DNA of 11,075 bases from Anaerolineaceae bacterium UBA6107 (lineage in GTDB: Bacteria > Chloroflexota > Anaerolineae > Anaerolineales > Anaerolineaceae). The notes beneath the pieces were generated by a model. It searched no databases and was not told the origin of the DNA. It saw nothing but the letters and a program-made list of their open reading frames with translations. The translations under genes and the position numbers were made by a program. The DNA is taken from positions 1 through 11,075 of the forward strand of contig DIWL01000039.1 in the NCBI GenBank assembly GCA_002428455.1, written 5' to 3'. Below, in pieces: positions 1 to 6,407 of this stretch (positions within the stretch are counted from its first letter, which is position 1; each line of letters begins with the position of its first letter).

Positions 1-274
1 GGGACATACTCATTTCGCCGCGGAGAGCCACGCTGAGGAATCGCACAGTGCCGGGCATGGAATGGACGCGGTTTCGCACAATAAGCATGTCAGCATGGCT
101 GAGGTAATTTCAGACTGCGAGGTGCTGTTATGCGGAGGAATGGGAATGGGTGCTTATGAAAGCATGCGTTTACTGAAGATCCAACCGATCGTTACCGACC
201 TTTTTGACATTGATGCTGCTGTGCAGGCTTATCTGGATGATAAATTGATCGACCACACGGAAAAGTTGCATTAA
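1..274 (+). CDS. NifX/NifB-type dinitrogenase iron-molybdenum cofactor family protein, C-terminal part (5' end cut off)
   Basis: The open frame runs in from the left edge (codons in phase with position 2) and ends at TAA 272-274, giving about 90 visible residues. The internal ATG at 62 is probably not the true start, because coding sense continues upstream of it. The C-terminal part (EVISDCEVLLCGGMGMGAYE, then a segment on the local effector or cofactor, then a final acidic helix) matches the NifX/NafY-like fold (PF02579), whose members carry or store iron-molybdenum or other metal-sulfur clusters. The visible N-terminal end is unusually rich in His (HTHF, SHAEESHS, GHG, SHNKH), which suggests a metal-binding insert. 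A second, shorter family member lies at 883-1221. A strong terminator follows, so this gene probably closes an upstream transcription unit. Family assignment is good; the exact role and cofactor are not known. Confidence 0.8.
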   Translation, partial: GHTHFAAESHAEESHSAGHGMDAVSHNKHVSMAEVISDCEVLLCGGMGMGAYESMRLLKIQPIVTDLFDIDAAVQAYLDDKLIDHTEKLH

Positions 275-280
275 GCGAAA

Positions 281-315
281 AAAGGGCGAGTGATGGAGCT
301 CGCCTTTTCTTTTTG
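281..315 (+). terminator. Rho-independent terminator after the NifX-like gene
   Basis: Seven bases past the stop codon, AAAGGGCGAG (281-290) pairs with CTCGCCTTTT (299-308): six Watson-Crick pairs of GGCGAG/CTCGCC, one G-U, then three A-U pairs, around an 8-base loop. The right arm runs into a T-rich tail (TTTTCTTTTT, 305-314). This is a textbook intrinsic terminator. Confidence 0.85.
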
Positions 316-400
316 ATTTTGATTGAGGAACTGCATAGCATAGAGGATCTGAAGGATTCCATGTGCGTGTAGGAAAAATCTCCTCAGGAAGGAAACTGCC
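316..400 (+). other. Intergenic leader of the pentapeptide gene
   Basis: These 85 bases between the terminator and the next gene must hold its promoter if the terminator is efficient, but I see no convincing -35/-10 pair. The ribosome binding site is AGGAAGGA (386-393), 7 bases ahead of the ATG at 401. Confidence 0.4.
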
Positions 401-844
401 ATGAAAATTGTGTACGAGGATTTGCAGCAGATCATCGCTGCGCATCAGCAATTCCTGCTGGGGGAGCCGGACGGTGTCAGGGCGAACCTGGAGGAGATCG
501 ATCTATATGGGCGTGATATGGCGGGCGTTAACCTGAAGGGTGCCAACCTGAAGGGTGCCAATCTCAAACGGTCGATCTTGTGGGATGCCAACCTCGAAGA
601 AGCAGATATGGAGGGCACTGCTTTCAAGCATGCCATCCTGCAGGGTGCCAAACTGCGCAACTCCTGCCTGAAGGGAGCGGGCTTAAAGGGCGTGAATCTG
701 ATTGGTTCTGATCTGCGTGGGGCAGATCTGAGCGGGGCAGACCTTGATAGTGCCATTCTGCAGAACGCAGCTTATGACGCTGATACAAAATGGCCGGAAG
801 GTTTTGATCCGGTTACAGCAGGGGCGATACTCTACCAGGGTTGA
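401..844 (+). CDS. Pentapeptide-repeat protein
   Basis: A 147-residue protein with a short helical N-terminal region (about residues 1-28, with AAHQQFLLGEPDGVRANL, a lead-in often seen in this family). About twenty pentapeptide units of the A(D/N)LXX pattern follow (residues about 28-125: GVNLKGANLKGANL, ANLEEADMEG, SDLRGADLSGADLDSA). Such repeats fold as a right-handed quadrilateral beta-helix. The C-terminal tail has the motif YDADTKWPEGFDP, a common end-piece of bacterial pentapeptide proteins. There is no signal peptide and no membrane segment, so it is likely cytosolic. The start is supported by AGGAAGGA just upstream. A perfect 15-base tandem duplication lies inside the gene (530-559). 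Function is unknown; family members range from gyrase-protecting DNA mimics to uncharacterised proteins, and nothing here decides between them. The gap to the next gene is 38 bases. Confidence 0.85.
   Translation: MKIVYEDLQQIIAAHQQFLLGEPDGVRANLEEIDLYGRDMAGVNLKGANLKGANLKRSILWDANLEEADMEGTAFKHAILQGAKLRNSCLKGAGLKGVNLIGSDLRGADLSGADLDSAILQNAAYDADTKWPEGFDPVTAGAILYQG
530..559 (+). repeat. Perfect 15-bp tandem duplication within the pentapeptide gene
   Basis: The codon-aligned unit AACCTGAAGGGTGCC (Asn-Leu-Lys-Gly-Ala) occurs twice without mismatch at 530-544 and 545-559. Identity at the DNA level, compared with the diverged other repeats, suggests a recent duplication of one pentapeptide unit. Confidence 0.85.
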
Positions 845-882
845 CCTGGACGTAAAAACGAATATCACACATAGGAGTGGTC

Positions 883-1221
883 ATGAAAATTGTTATTACA
901 GCAACGAAACCACAAACAGATGGGCTGGTTGATCCCCGCTTTGGGCGGGCGCAGTATTTCATCCTGATGGAAGCAGAAACCCAACAATGGGAGGCTCTTG
1001 AGAATCCTGCTATTGCACAGTCTGGTGGGGCGGGCGTGGCTGCTGCCCAATTTATCATCGACAAACATGTTGATGCTGTTGTAAGCGGTGATTTTGGTCC
1101 GAATGCCAGTCGTGCGTTGGGGGGGGCGGATATAAAGATGTTCTTGTTTTCACCAGAGGTGGATACAGTACAGTCAGCGGTTGACCTGTTCAAACAGGAT
1201 AAACTGCAACAGTTCAAGTAG
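883..1221 (+). CDS. NifX-like dinitrogenase iron-molybdenum cofactor family protein (small, single domain)
   Basis: A 112-residue protein starting at the ATG at 883, chosen because AGGAG (873-877) sits 5 bases upstream; an in-frame GTG at 877 overlaps that site and is unlikely. The pattern MKIVITATKP..DGLVDPRFGRAQYFI, followed by a GG-GVAAAQFIIDKHVDAVVSG core and GPNASRAL, is typical of stand-alone NifX/NafY-fold proteins (PF02579). These include the Desulfovibrio orange protein ORP, which holds a Mo-Cu-sulfide cluster. Such proteins bind or ferry metal-sulfur clusters and have no enzymatic activity of their own. It begins a packed gene run, with the first ferredoxin-ATPase only 7 bases downstream, so the ATPases are probably its maturation partners. 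A run of eight G (1119-1126) lies inside the gene, but the frame is intact on both sides. Confidence 0.87.
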   Translation: MKIVITATKPQTDGLVDPRFGRAQYFILMEAETQQWEALENPAIAQSGGAGVAAAQFIIDKHVDAVVSGDFGPNASRALGGADIKMFLFSPEVDTVQSAVDLFKQDKLQQFK

Positions 1222-1228
1222 GCAGGTG

Positions 1229-2092
1229 ATGAAACCAATTCAGATTGCAGTTGCCAGCGGTAAGGGTGGAACGGGTAAGACAACCATAGCAACCAGCCTG
1301 GCGCTCAGCCTTGCTGAAAAGTATCATGTGGCTTATCTTGATTGCGACGTAGAAGCGCCTAATGGGCACTTGTTCCTACATCCTGAGTTTAACACAAGCA
1401 CTGAAGCTGTGATCAGGATACCTCGGATCGATAAGAATCGCTGCACACTGTGCGGAAAATGTGTTGAGGTTTGTCAGTTTCACGCCCTGGCGAAGGTGGG
1501 AAAGACAATCATGGTATTCCCTCAACTTTGCCACGGTTGTGGCAGTTGTACCTGGAATTGTCCTGAACACGCGATTGAAGAGATCCCCAATCCGATTGGA
1601 GTGCTGGAGTCTGGAAAGGCCAGGCAAGATTTTCACTATGCCCACGGGACCCTCACTATCAGTGAACCAATGGCAACCCCAATAATTCGTCAATTGAAGC
1701 GATTGGAAATACCACCTCAGACCGCGATCAGCATTCTTGATGCACCGCCGGGTGCTTCATGCTCCGTGGTGGAGACATTGCGCGGGTCTGACTTTGCCCT
1801 GCTGGTGACAGAACCCACACCGTTTGGGCTGCATGACCTGGGACAAATGCAGGGGATCGTTGAGGAAATGCGTATCCCCGCGGGGGTGATCATCAACCGT
1901 GAGAATGGTGATTATTTGCCATTACTGGAGTATTGCACGAAACACCATCTGCCTGTAATGCTGCGTGTACCATTTGAGCGCCGCATTGCTGAGGGTGTTG
2001 CCCGGGGGCAGACACTGGTTGAAATCTATCCAGAGTACCGGCAGTGTTTTCTGGATTTGTTTGACAGTATAGCTGTACTCGCGAATCAGTAA
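1229..2092 (+). CDS. MinD/Mrp-type P-loop ATPase with inserted 2x[4Fe-4S] ferredoxin domain (first paralogue)
   Basis: 287 residues from the ATG at 1229 (AGG at 1224-1226 just ahead; the longer frame from 1181 would overlap the preceding gene and lacks family sequence). The deviant Walker A GKGGTGKT is at residues 11-18, with the extra lysine typical of SIMIBI/MinD ATPases; LDCDVEAPN (about 37-45) forms switch I and DAPPG (171-175) switch II. Between them is an inserted bacterial ferredoxin domain with C72, C75, C78, C82 and C101, C104, C107, C111, enough for two [4Fe-4S] clusters. This is the COG1149 architecture, found beside NifX-like genes, as in the orp gene region of Desulfovibrio. Likely role: ATP-dependent carrier or assembly factor for metal-sulfur clusters in the cytosol, possibly working as a heterodimer with the paralogue at 2152-3057. 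Family certain; function inferred. Confidence 0.93.
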   Translation: MKPIQIAVASGKGGTGKTTIATSLALSLAEKYHVAYLDCDVEAPNGHLFLHPEFNTSTEAVIRIPRIDKNRCTLCGKCVEVCQFHALAKVGKTIMVFPQLCHGCGSCTWNCPEHAIEEIPNPIGVLESGKARQDFHYAHGTLTISEPMATPIIRQLKRLEIPPQTAISILDAPPGASCSVVETLRGSDFALLVTEPTPFGLHDLGQMQGIVEEMRIPAGVIINRENGDYLPLLEYCTKHHLPVMLRVPFERRIAEGVARGQTLVEIYPEYRQCFLDLFDSIAVLANQ

Positions 2093-2151
2093 TAGCAAAA
2101 ATTTTATCCTGGTCAGGGGTTGCAATCGATAGATAAGGAATTAATTCAATT

Positions 2152-3057
2152 ATGAAACAACTCGTCATACTCAGTGGAAAAGGCGGAACAGGAAAGACCA
2201 GCATTTGCGCTGCTTTTGCACACCTGGCATCCATCGAAGGGTCGCAGGGTGGGATCGTGCTGGCAGACGCGGATGTTGACGCTGCCAACCTGAGGCTGGT
2301 CTTAAGCCCCGTTGAAGCAGAGACCACGGAATTCTGGGGGGGATCTCTGGCGGAGATTGATCCGGATGTGTGTATTGGCTGTGGGGAGTGTGTACCGGTA
2401 TGCCGTTACTACGCTGTACTGGATGACCCGCAACGACTTAATAAAAAGTGGATCGATCCGGTTGCCTGTGATGGTTGTGCAGCCTGTGTTTACGCCTGCC
2501 CGACCAGTGCAATCCGTATGGTGGTTCAGCAGGAGGGTTTCTGGTTCCGTTCGGATACAGCATATGGAACATTGTTTCATGCTGAACTTTTCCCGGGTAG
2601 AGAAAATTCCGGAAAGCTGGTCACGTTGGTCAAACAAAATGCCCGCTTGTGGGCTGAAGAACACCAGGTTCCGCTGGTGATAATCGATGGTCCTCCCGGT
2701 ATCGTTTGTCCGGTCATTTCAGCTTGTGCCGGTGCAGACCTGGGTTTGATCATCGCGGAACCCAGCCTGGCCGGGATACATGACCTCAAACGCATTCAGG
2801 CTACTATGCAACATTTTCGTGTTCCCCAGGTTATCGCAATCAACAAGGCAGATATTTATCCGGATGGGGTTCAGCAGATACGCGAATTTGCAGATAAGAA
2901 CAATATTCAAGTCCTGGGCGAAGTACCATTCGACCCCTTAATTCCGCATTCAATGCTTTTGGGACTGCCGGTAACGGAAAAATTCCCTGATTCTGACTCA
3001 TCCAGGGCAATCCGCCATTTATGGCAGACAGTTGCCACGTTGATCGAACCTTTATAG
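2152..3057 (+). CDS. MinD/Mrp-type P-loop ATPase with inserted 2x[4Fe-4S] ferredoxin domain (second paralogue)
   Basis: 301 residues from the ATG at 2152, preceded by AAGGA about 10 bases upstream. The Walker A GKGGTGKT is at residues 9-16, ADADVDAANL (38-47) corresponds to switch I, and IDGPPG (178-183) to switch II. The ferredoxin insert carries C74, C77, C80, C84 and C106, C109, C112, C116 (CIGCGECVPVC and CDGCAACVYACP), again two [4Fe-4S] clusters. The nucleotide-base motif INKAD (about 230-234) is present, whereas the first paralogue has INREN at the same place. The two proteins are clearly diverged, so this is an old pair retained together rather than a fresh duplication. It follows its paralogue by 59 bases with no terminator, and the DUF59 gene follows after 9 bases. 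Probable partner in cluster assembly for the NifX-like proteins. Confidence 0.93.
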   Translation: MKQLVILSGKGGTGKTSICAAFAHLASIEGSQGGIVLADADVDAANLRLVLSPVEAETTEFWGGSLAEIDPDVCIGCGECVPVCRYYAVLDDPQRLNKKWIDPVACDGCAACVYACPTSAIRMVVQQEGFWFRSDTAYGTLFHAELFPGRENSGKLVTLVKQNARLWAEEHQVPLVIIDGPPGIVCPVISACAGADLGLIIAEPSLAGIHDLKRIQATMQHFRVPQVIAINKADIYPDGVQQIREFADKNNIQVLGEVPFDPLIPHSMLLGLPVTEKFPDSDSSRAIRHLWQTVATLIEPL

Positions 3058-3066
3058 GAACAGGAA

Positions 3067-3369
3067 ATGGAAAACTTTGAATTGCTAGAAATCATAAGTG
3101 AGAAATTATCTACAGTCATTGACCCGGAGACAGGGGTTGATGTGATGCGTATGAAACTGGTTCAGAACCTGATGGTTGAAAATGATGGAAAGGTGACCTA
3201 CCAGTTCAGACCTTCTTCCCCGCTTTGCCCCATCGCTGTTCCACTCGCACTTGCCATCATCCAGGCGATAAAGGAAGTACCGGGCGTGACAGGGCAGCAG
3301 ATCACGGTCGTTGATTATGTTGAAGCGGAACAATTAAACGAAATTCTATCCACCATCCTTGAGGAATGA
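3067..3369 (+). CDS. MIP18/DUF59-family (SufT/PaaD-like) iron-sulfur assembly protein
   Basis: A 100-residue protein with AGGAACAGGAA just upstream of the ATG. It has the DUF59 (PF01883) layout: an N-terminal helix followed by VIDPETGVDVMRMKLVQNL, a central strand pair (DGKVTYQFRPSSPLCPIA), and a C-terminal helix-strand with PGV. The single conserved cysteine, C54 in SSPLCPIA, matches the reactive/metal-binding position of the family. Relatives (SufT, PaaD, the N-terminal domain of some Mrp proteins, eukaryotic CIA2) act in iron-sulfur cluster maturation, often next to Mrp ATPases. Here it follows two ferredoxin-ATPases by 9 bases, so it is probably their co-factor in cluster delivery. Assignment is firm; the client protein is unknown. 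Confidence 0.9.
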   Translation: MENFELLEIISEKLSTVIDPETGVDVMRMKLVQNLMVENDGKVTYQFRPSSPLCPIAVPLALAIIQAIKEVPGVTGQQITVVDYVEAEQLNEILSTILEE

Positions 3370-3393
3370 TCGATCTTGAAAGGAAAAACAAAA

Positions 3394-3840
3394 ATGGAAA
3401 ATAAAACCAGGATCGGAATTATTATTTGTGACCGGTATCGCACCTGCGCGGGAGGCAAATGCCTTCGAGCGCTGCGGGAACGGGAAGGGGCGTTCAGCAT
3501 CTATCGGAACACAGAAGTTGAATTGGTTGGGTACACCACCTGCAACGGATGCCCGGGTGGCAATATCGAATATGCAGGCGATGAAATGGTCAGGAACGGC
3601 GCGACGATTATCCACCTGGCGACCGGGTTACTGGTGGGCTACCCGCCATGTCCGTATATTGATACATTCAAGAACTTCCTTGAGCACCGTTACGGTGTGA
3701 AAGTGGTGCTCGGTACGCATCCCATTCCGACGAAATATCTCGAGATGCACACCCGGTTGGGAACATGGGAAGATGAATCCTGGTCGGAACGGCTCTCCGC
3801 GGTTATGGCAGATGAAGCGACCAGGACGGCATATAACTAG
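3394..3840 (+). CDS. CGGC-domain protein (cysteine-rich, putative metal-binding)
   Basis: 148 residues from the ATG at 3394, chosen because AAAGGA (3379-3384) lies 9 bases upstream; a TTG at 3376 is in frame but lacks a site. The pattern GIIICDRYRTCAGGKCLRA, then TTCNGCPGGNIEY, then GYPPCPY matches the CGGC domain family (PF08821). Cysteines at 12, 18, 23, 50, 53 and 86 plus H109 could form a metal or iron-sulfur site, but no experimentally proven role for the family is known to me. It lies inside the metal-cluster operon, 24 bases after the DUF59 gene and 7 bases before the radical SAM gene, which supports a metal-related job. It shares its reading frame with the DUF59 gene across the UGA at 3367-3369; this is judged coincidental. 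Confidence 0.82.
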   Translation: MENKTRIGIIICDRYRTCAGGKCLRALREREGAFSIYRNTEVELVGYTTCNGCPGGNIEYAGDEMVRNGATIIHLATGLLVGYPPCPYIDTFKNFLEHRYGVKVVLGTHPIPTKYLEMHTRLGTWEDESWSERLSAVMADEATRTAYN

Positions 3841-3847
3841 AAGTTAG

Positions 3848-4795
3848 ATGATGATCACGTTCGGTCCTGTTCCTTCACGCAGGCTGGGTTACAGCCTTGG
3901 CATCAATCACATTCCGCCCAAACACTGCACATACGCCTGTGTGTACTGCCAGGTTGGACAGACCACGACTATGGAGATTACTCGACGTGAATTCTATCCG
4001 GTAGCTCAGATCGTTAATGAAGTTGAACAGGCTATTACTAGAGCGGCCGAATTCGGCAGGACCATTGATTTTCTCACACTGGTTCCGGATGGTGAACCAA
4101 CACTTGATCTGAACCTGGGCATTTTGATCCGGGAACTAAAAAAATTCTTGATTCCGGTAGCAGTAATCACCAATTCCTCCCTGATCGATAGACCCGATGT
4201 GCAGGACGAGTTGATGCTCGCTGACTGGGTATCGGTGAAGGTGGATACGCTTGAGGAGAATTCCTGGCGCAAGATCAACCGGCCGCACCACAGTCTTTCG
4301 TTGATTGCTATCCTTAATGGCATCTTGTCATTCCGGCAAAAATTCACCGGTGAACTGGTTACTGAAACGATGCTGGTTTCAGGGATTAATGATAACGAGA
4401 ACACCATCCGGATGCTAACTGGTTTTCTGACAGAATTACAGCCATTCAAGTCATATCTTTCAATCCCCACACGCCCACCGGTAGAATCGTGGGTACGGCC
4501 ACCTGATGCCGAAACACTTCAATTACTATTGGAGGTGATTGAAAGGCGATGCACCTTTTTTGATTTGCTTTTTGAATCCGAAGGGGATGATTTCGTTTCT
4601 ACTGGTAACCTGGTGGAAGATATATTGGGGATTACTGCTGTTCATCCCTTGAGGGAAAGTGCTCTTCGGAAGCTGGTTGAAGAGGTGGATGGAGATTGGA
4701 ATTTAATAGAATCGCTTATAATGACAGAACAATTATTTCGCTTAACTTATCGCGGCGATCATTTCTATACAAGAAGATCATCACAACGAGTATGA
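3848..4795 (+). CDS. Radical SAM protein, COG0731 (TYW1-like Fe-S oxidoreductase) type
   Basis: 315 residues; the start is ATG 3848 or the adjacent ATG 3851. The N-terminal ITFGPVPSRRLGYSLGIN and CTYACVYCQ give the radical SAM [4Fe-4S] motif CxxxCxxC with C27, C31 and C34. LVPDGEPTLD (about residues 78-87) is the GE motif that contacts SAM, and SVKVD follows on a later strand. The body resembles COG0731 enzymes, which are distant relatives of the wyosine-forming enzyme TYW1, though in bacteria they are mostly uncharacterised. A C-terminal winged-helix-like region (about 265-310, LRKLVEEVDGDWNLIESLIM then YRGDHFYTRR) may bind nucleic acid or a partner protein. It sits 7 bases after the CGGC gene in the operon. 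COG0731 genes recur beside NifX/MinD genes in anaerobes, so a cluster-related role is as likely as RNA modification. Confidence 0.87.
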   Translation: MMITFGPVPSRRLGYSLGINHIPPKHCTYACVYCQVGQTTTMEITRREFYPVAQIVNEVEQAITRAAEFGRTIDFLTLVPDGEPTLDLNLGILIRELKKFLIPVAVITNSSLIDRPDVQDELMLADWVSVKVDTLEENSWRKINRPHHSLSLIAILNGILSFRQKFTGELVTETMLVSGINDNENTIRMLTGFLTELQPFKSYLSIPTRPPVESWVRPPDAETLQLLLEVIERRCTFFDLLFESEGDDFVSTGNLVEDILGITAVHPLRESALRKLVEEVDGDWNLIESLIMTEQLFRLTYRGDHFYTRRSSQRV

Positions 4796-4813
4796 TCTAC
4801 AAAAGGCGCTTAA

Positions 4814-5653
4814 TTGATTCCTGGTCTACATCCGTTAATAAATATTGTTTTGCTAAGCCTGATGGCTGGACTCGGAACCGGCTTGGGCGGATTGTTGGCT
4901 GTGATCCGCAAACCAGGAAAACGTTCTTACGGATTGCTAATGGGCATCACTGCCGGTGTAATGATCTGCCTGGCTTTTCTTGAACTGGTAAATGAGGCAT
5001 TGCACCTATCCAATTACATTACTACGACGATCGGTTTCACTTTAGGTGCAAGCCTGATGTATGTGCTCGATCATTTTGCACCGCATATGCGTTTTGGCGA
5101 GACAGAAGTACGGGAAAGCCAGCCACATTCAGTTGGCAGATTCAATCATATTTTTCGACGGCGCAGATTCGGTCAGCTGCACTACCACACAAAAGGTTAC
5201 GACCGGAAACTGGTGAATACCGGCATGCTTTTAGCGGTGGGTATTACATTACACAATCTACCGGAGGGCATCGCGGTCGGGGCGGGATATTTGCATAACC
5301 CGACTTTTGGTCTTTTCATAGCAGTCGCCATCATGCTGCATAACATCCCCGAGGGGATCGCGACAGCCCTGCCTTTGTGTAAAGGCGGTGTTTGTCGTAG
5401 TGACGCCTTCAAGGTGGCGTTCCTATCTGGTCTGGCAGAACCGGTTGGTGCCCTCCTGGCTGGACTTTTCCTGGTTAATTTTCAGGAACTGGTGCCTGCT
5501 GCGCTGGCGTTTGCCGGCGGAGTGATGGTGTTCATCACACTGGATGAACTCATTCCTACCGCACGTGAGTATGGGCATGAGCATTACACGGCAATTGGTA
5601 TTATCCTGGGATCGATCTTCGTTTTTGTTCTCTCGGGAATGTTTGGTGTGTAA
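4814..5653 (+). CDS. ZIP-family divalent metal transporter
   Basis: About 279 residues, starting at TTG 4814: the codon immediately before is a stop (TAA 4811-4813), AAGG (4803-4806) is well spaced, and the next ATG (4862) would remove the first membrane segment. Several hydrophobic helices are visible (about residues 8-30, 40-60, 70-86, 136-158, 163-187, 200-222, 228-245, 260-278). The family signature is clear: HNLPEG at 147-152 in TM4 and HNIPEG at 176-181 in TM5, whose His/Glu form the binuclear metal site. A His- and Arg-rich cytoplasmic loop between TM3 and TM4 (about 89-130, with RFNHIFRRRR and LHYHTKG) matches the regulatory/metal-binding loop of ZIPs. Likely imports zinc, iron or another divalent metal. 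Its place in the operon suggests metal supply for the assembly proteins; the substrate metal cannot be read from sequence. Confidence 0.92.
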   Translation: MIPGLHPLINIVLLSLMAGLGTGLGGLLAVIRKPGKRSYGLLMGITAGVMICLAFLELVNEALHLSNYITTTIGFTLGASLMYVLDHFAPHMRFGETEVRESQPHSVGRFNHIFRRRRFGQLHYHTKGYDRKLVNTGMLLAVGITLHNLPEGIAVGAGYLHNPTFGLFIAVAIMLHNIPEGIATALPLCKGGVCRSDAFKVAFLSGLAEPVGALLAGLFLVNFQELVPAALAFAGGVMVFITLDELIPTAREYGHEHYTAIGIILGSIFVFVLSGMFGV

Positions 5654-5675
5654 AGATCACGAAAGGAATCAAACT

Positions 5676-6407
5676 GTGACCATCATTTCAGAACTTCTAG
5701 CGACACTCCCTGCAGAACCAGTTCCTGTAAAAAATGTGTTGATTGGTGTGCACTGGACGCTTGTTACCAGTAAACACAGTGGGTTGGGATCGACGCTGGT
5801 GAATTGCGGACCGCACGGTCATTCTCATATGCGTGATGTGGGCAACTTGCTTGGAAAGACCGCGCAGGAATTAGCCGGCTGGCTGGAATCGGATAACCTG
5901 CTGGAGGCAAGCGTTGGAATAGCTGCGCTAAATTCTCTCATAGATGTAGATGAGAGCCGTTTACGTCTGGATGTCAACGCGTCTGAAGTGATCGGTGAGA
6001 AATCAAAAGGCAAAAATCTGGTGATTGTTGGTCATTTTCCATTCGCCAGCCGCATGAAAGGCATCGCCCGCAATCTGTGGGTGATCGAAAAGAATCCCTA
6101 TGGAGATGATTTCCCCGAAGAAGCAGCTCAGGATTTTATTCCCCAGGCTGATGTCGTAGCCATTACAGGCACTGCCATCATCAATCACACAATTGATGGG
6201 TTGCTTTCACTTTGCCGCCCTGAGACTATGGTAATGATTCTGGGTCCCTCCACCCCGCTGCTCCCGCAACTTTATGACCACGGGATCACCTACCTATCCG
6301 GTTCACGTATTGTTGATGCCGAGGCGGCTTGTCGCACAATACAGCAGGGTGCCAGTTTCCCGCAGGTGCAGGGTGTGCAGGTGGTTACGATGGTTAAAGA
6401 TGAGTGA
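5676..6407 (+). CDS. DUF4213/DUF364 'heavy-metal chelation' protein
   Basis: 243 residues from GTG 5676, with AAAGGA (5662-5667) 8 bases ahead; a longer frame to 5544 would overlap the transporter and has no family sequence. The N-terminal region (about 1-90: GVHWTLV, STLVNCGPHGHS, LLEASVGIAALNSLID) matches the DUF4213 enolase-like cap. The C-terminal region (about 110-235: KGKNLVIVGHFPF, NLWVIEKNP, ADVVAITGTAIINHTID, MILGPSTPLLP, GITYLSGSRIVD) is DUF364 (PF04016). DUF364 is a Rossmann-like domain described as putative heavy-metal chelation and is common near molybdate/metal transport and cofactor genes in anaerobes. Cytosolic; no catalytic residues established. It overlaps the TsaA-like gene by 8 bases, which points to translational coupling. 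Confidence 0.87.
   Translation: MTIISELLATLPAEPVPVKNVLIGVHWTLVTSKHSGLGSTLVNCGPHGHSHMRDVGNLLGKTAQELAGWLESDNLLEASVGIAALNSLIDVDESRLRLDVNASEVIGEKSKGKNLVIVGHFPFASRMKGIARNLWVIEKNPYGDDFPEEAAQDFIPQADVVAITGTAIINHTIDGLLSLCRPETMVMILGPSTPLLPQLYDHGITYLSGSRIVDAEAACRTIQQGASFPQVQGVQVVTMVKDE

Noticed and set aside
445..756. Long minus-strand open frame of 103 codons opposite the pentapeptide gene, rich in Arg, Ser and Pro.
   Set aside because: It is the antisense of the repetitive pentapeptide codons; it has no family similarity and no ribosome site.
3367..3396. The UGA that ends the DUF59 gene is in the same frame as the CGGC gene, so read-through (a second selenocysteine, or a fusion) was considered.
   Set aside because: The codons between (SILKGKTK) look like untranslated leader, the CGGC gene has its own ribosome site and ATG, both proteins are full length alone, and same-frame neighbours arise by chance one time in three.
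4036..4057. A cluster of restriction-site-like motifs (CTAG, CGGCCG, GAATTCGGCAG) resembling a cloning linker or cDNA adaptor.
   Set aside because: The bases encode an unbroken, family-consistent part of the radical SAM protein (AITRAAEFGRTIDF), so this is natural coding sequence and not vector.
5544..5675. 44-residue N-terminal extension of the DUF364 protein from an upstream ATG.
   Set aside because: It overlaps the end of the ZIP transporter, has no family similarity, and GTG 5676 has a good ribosome site.
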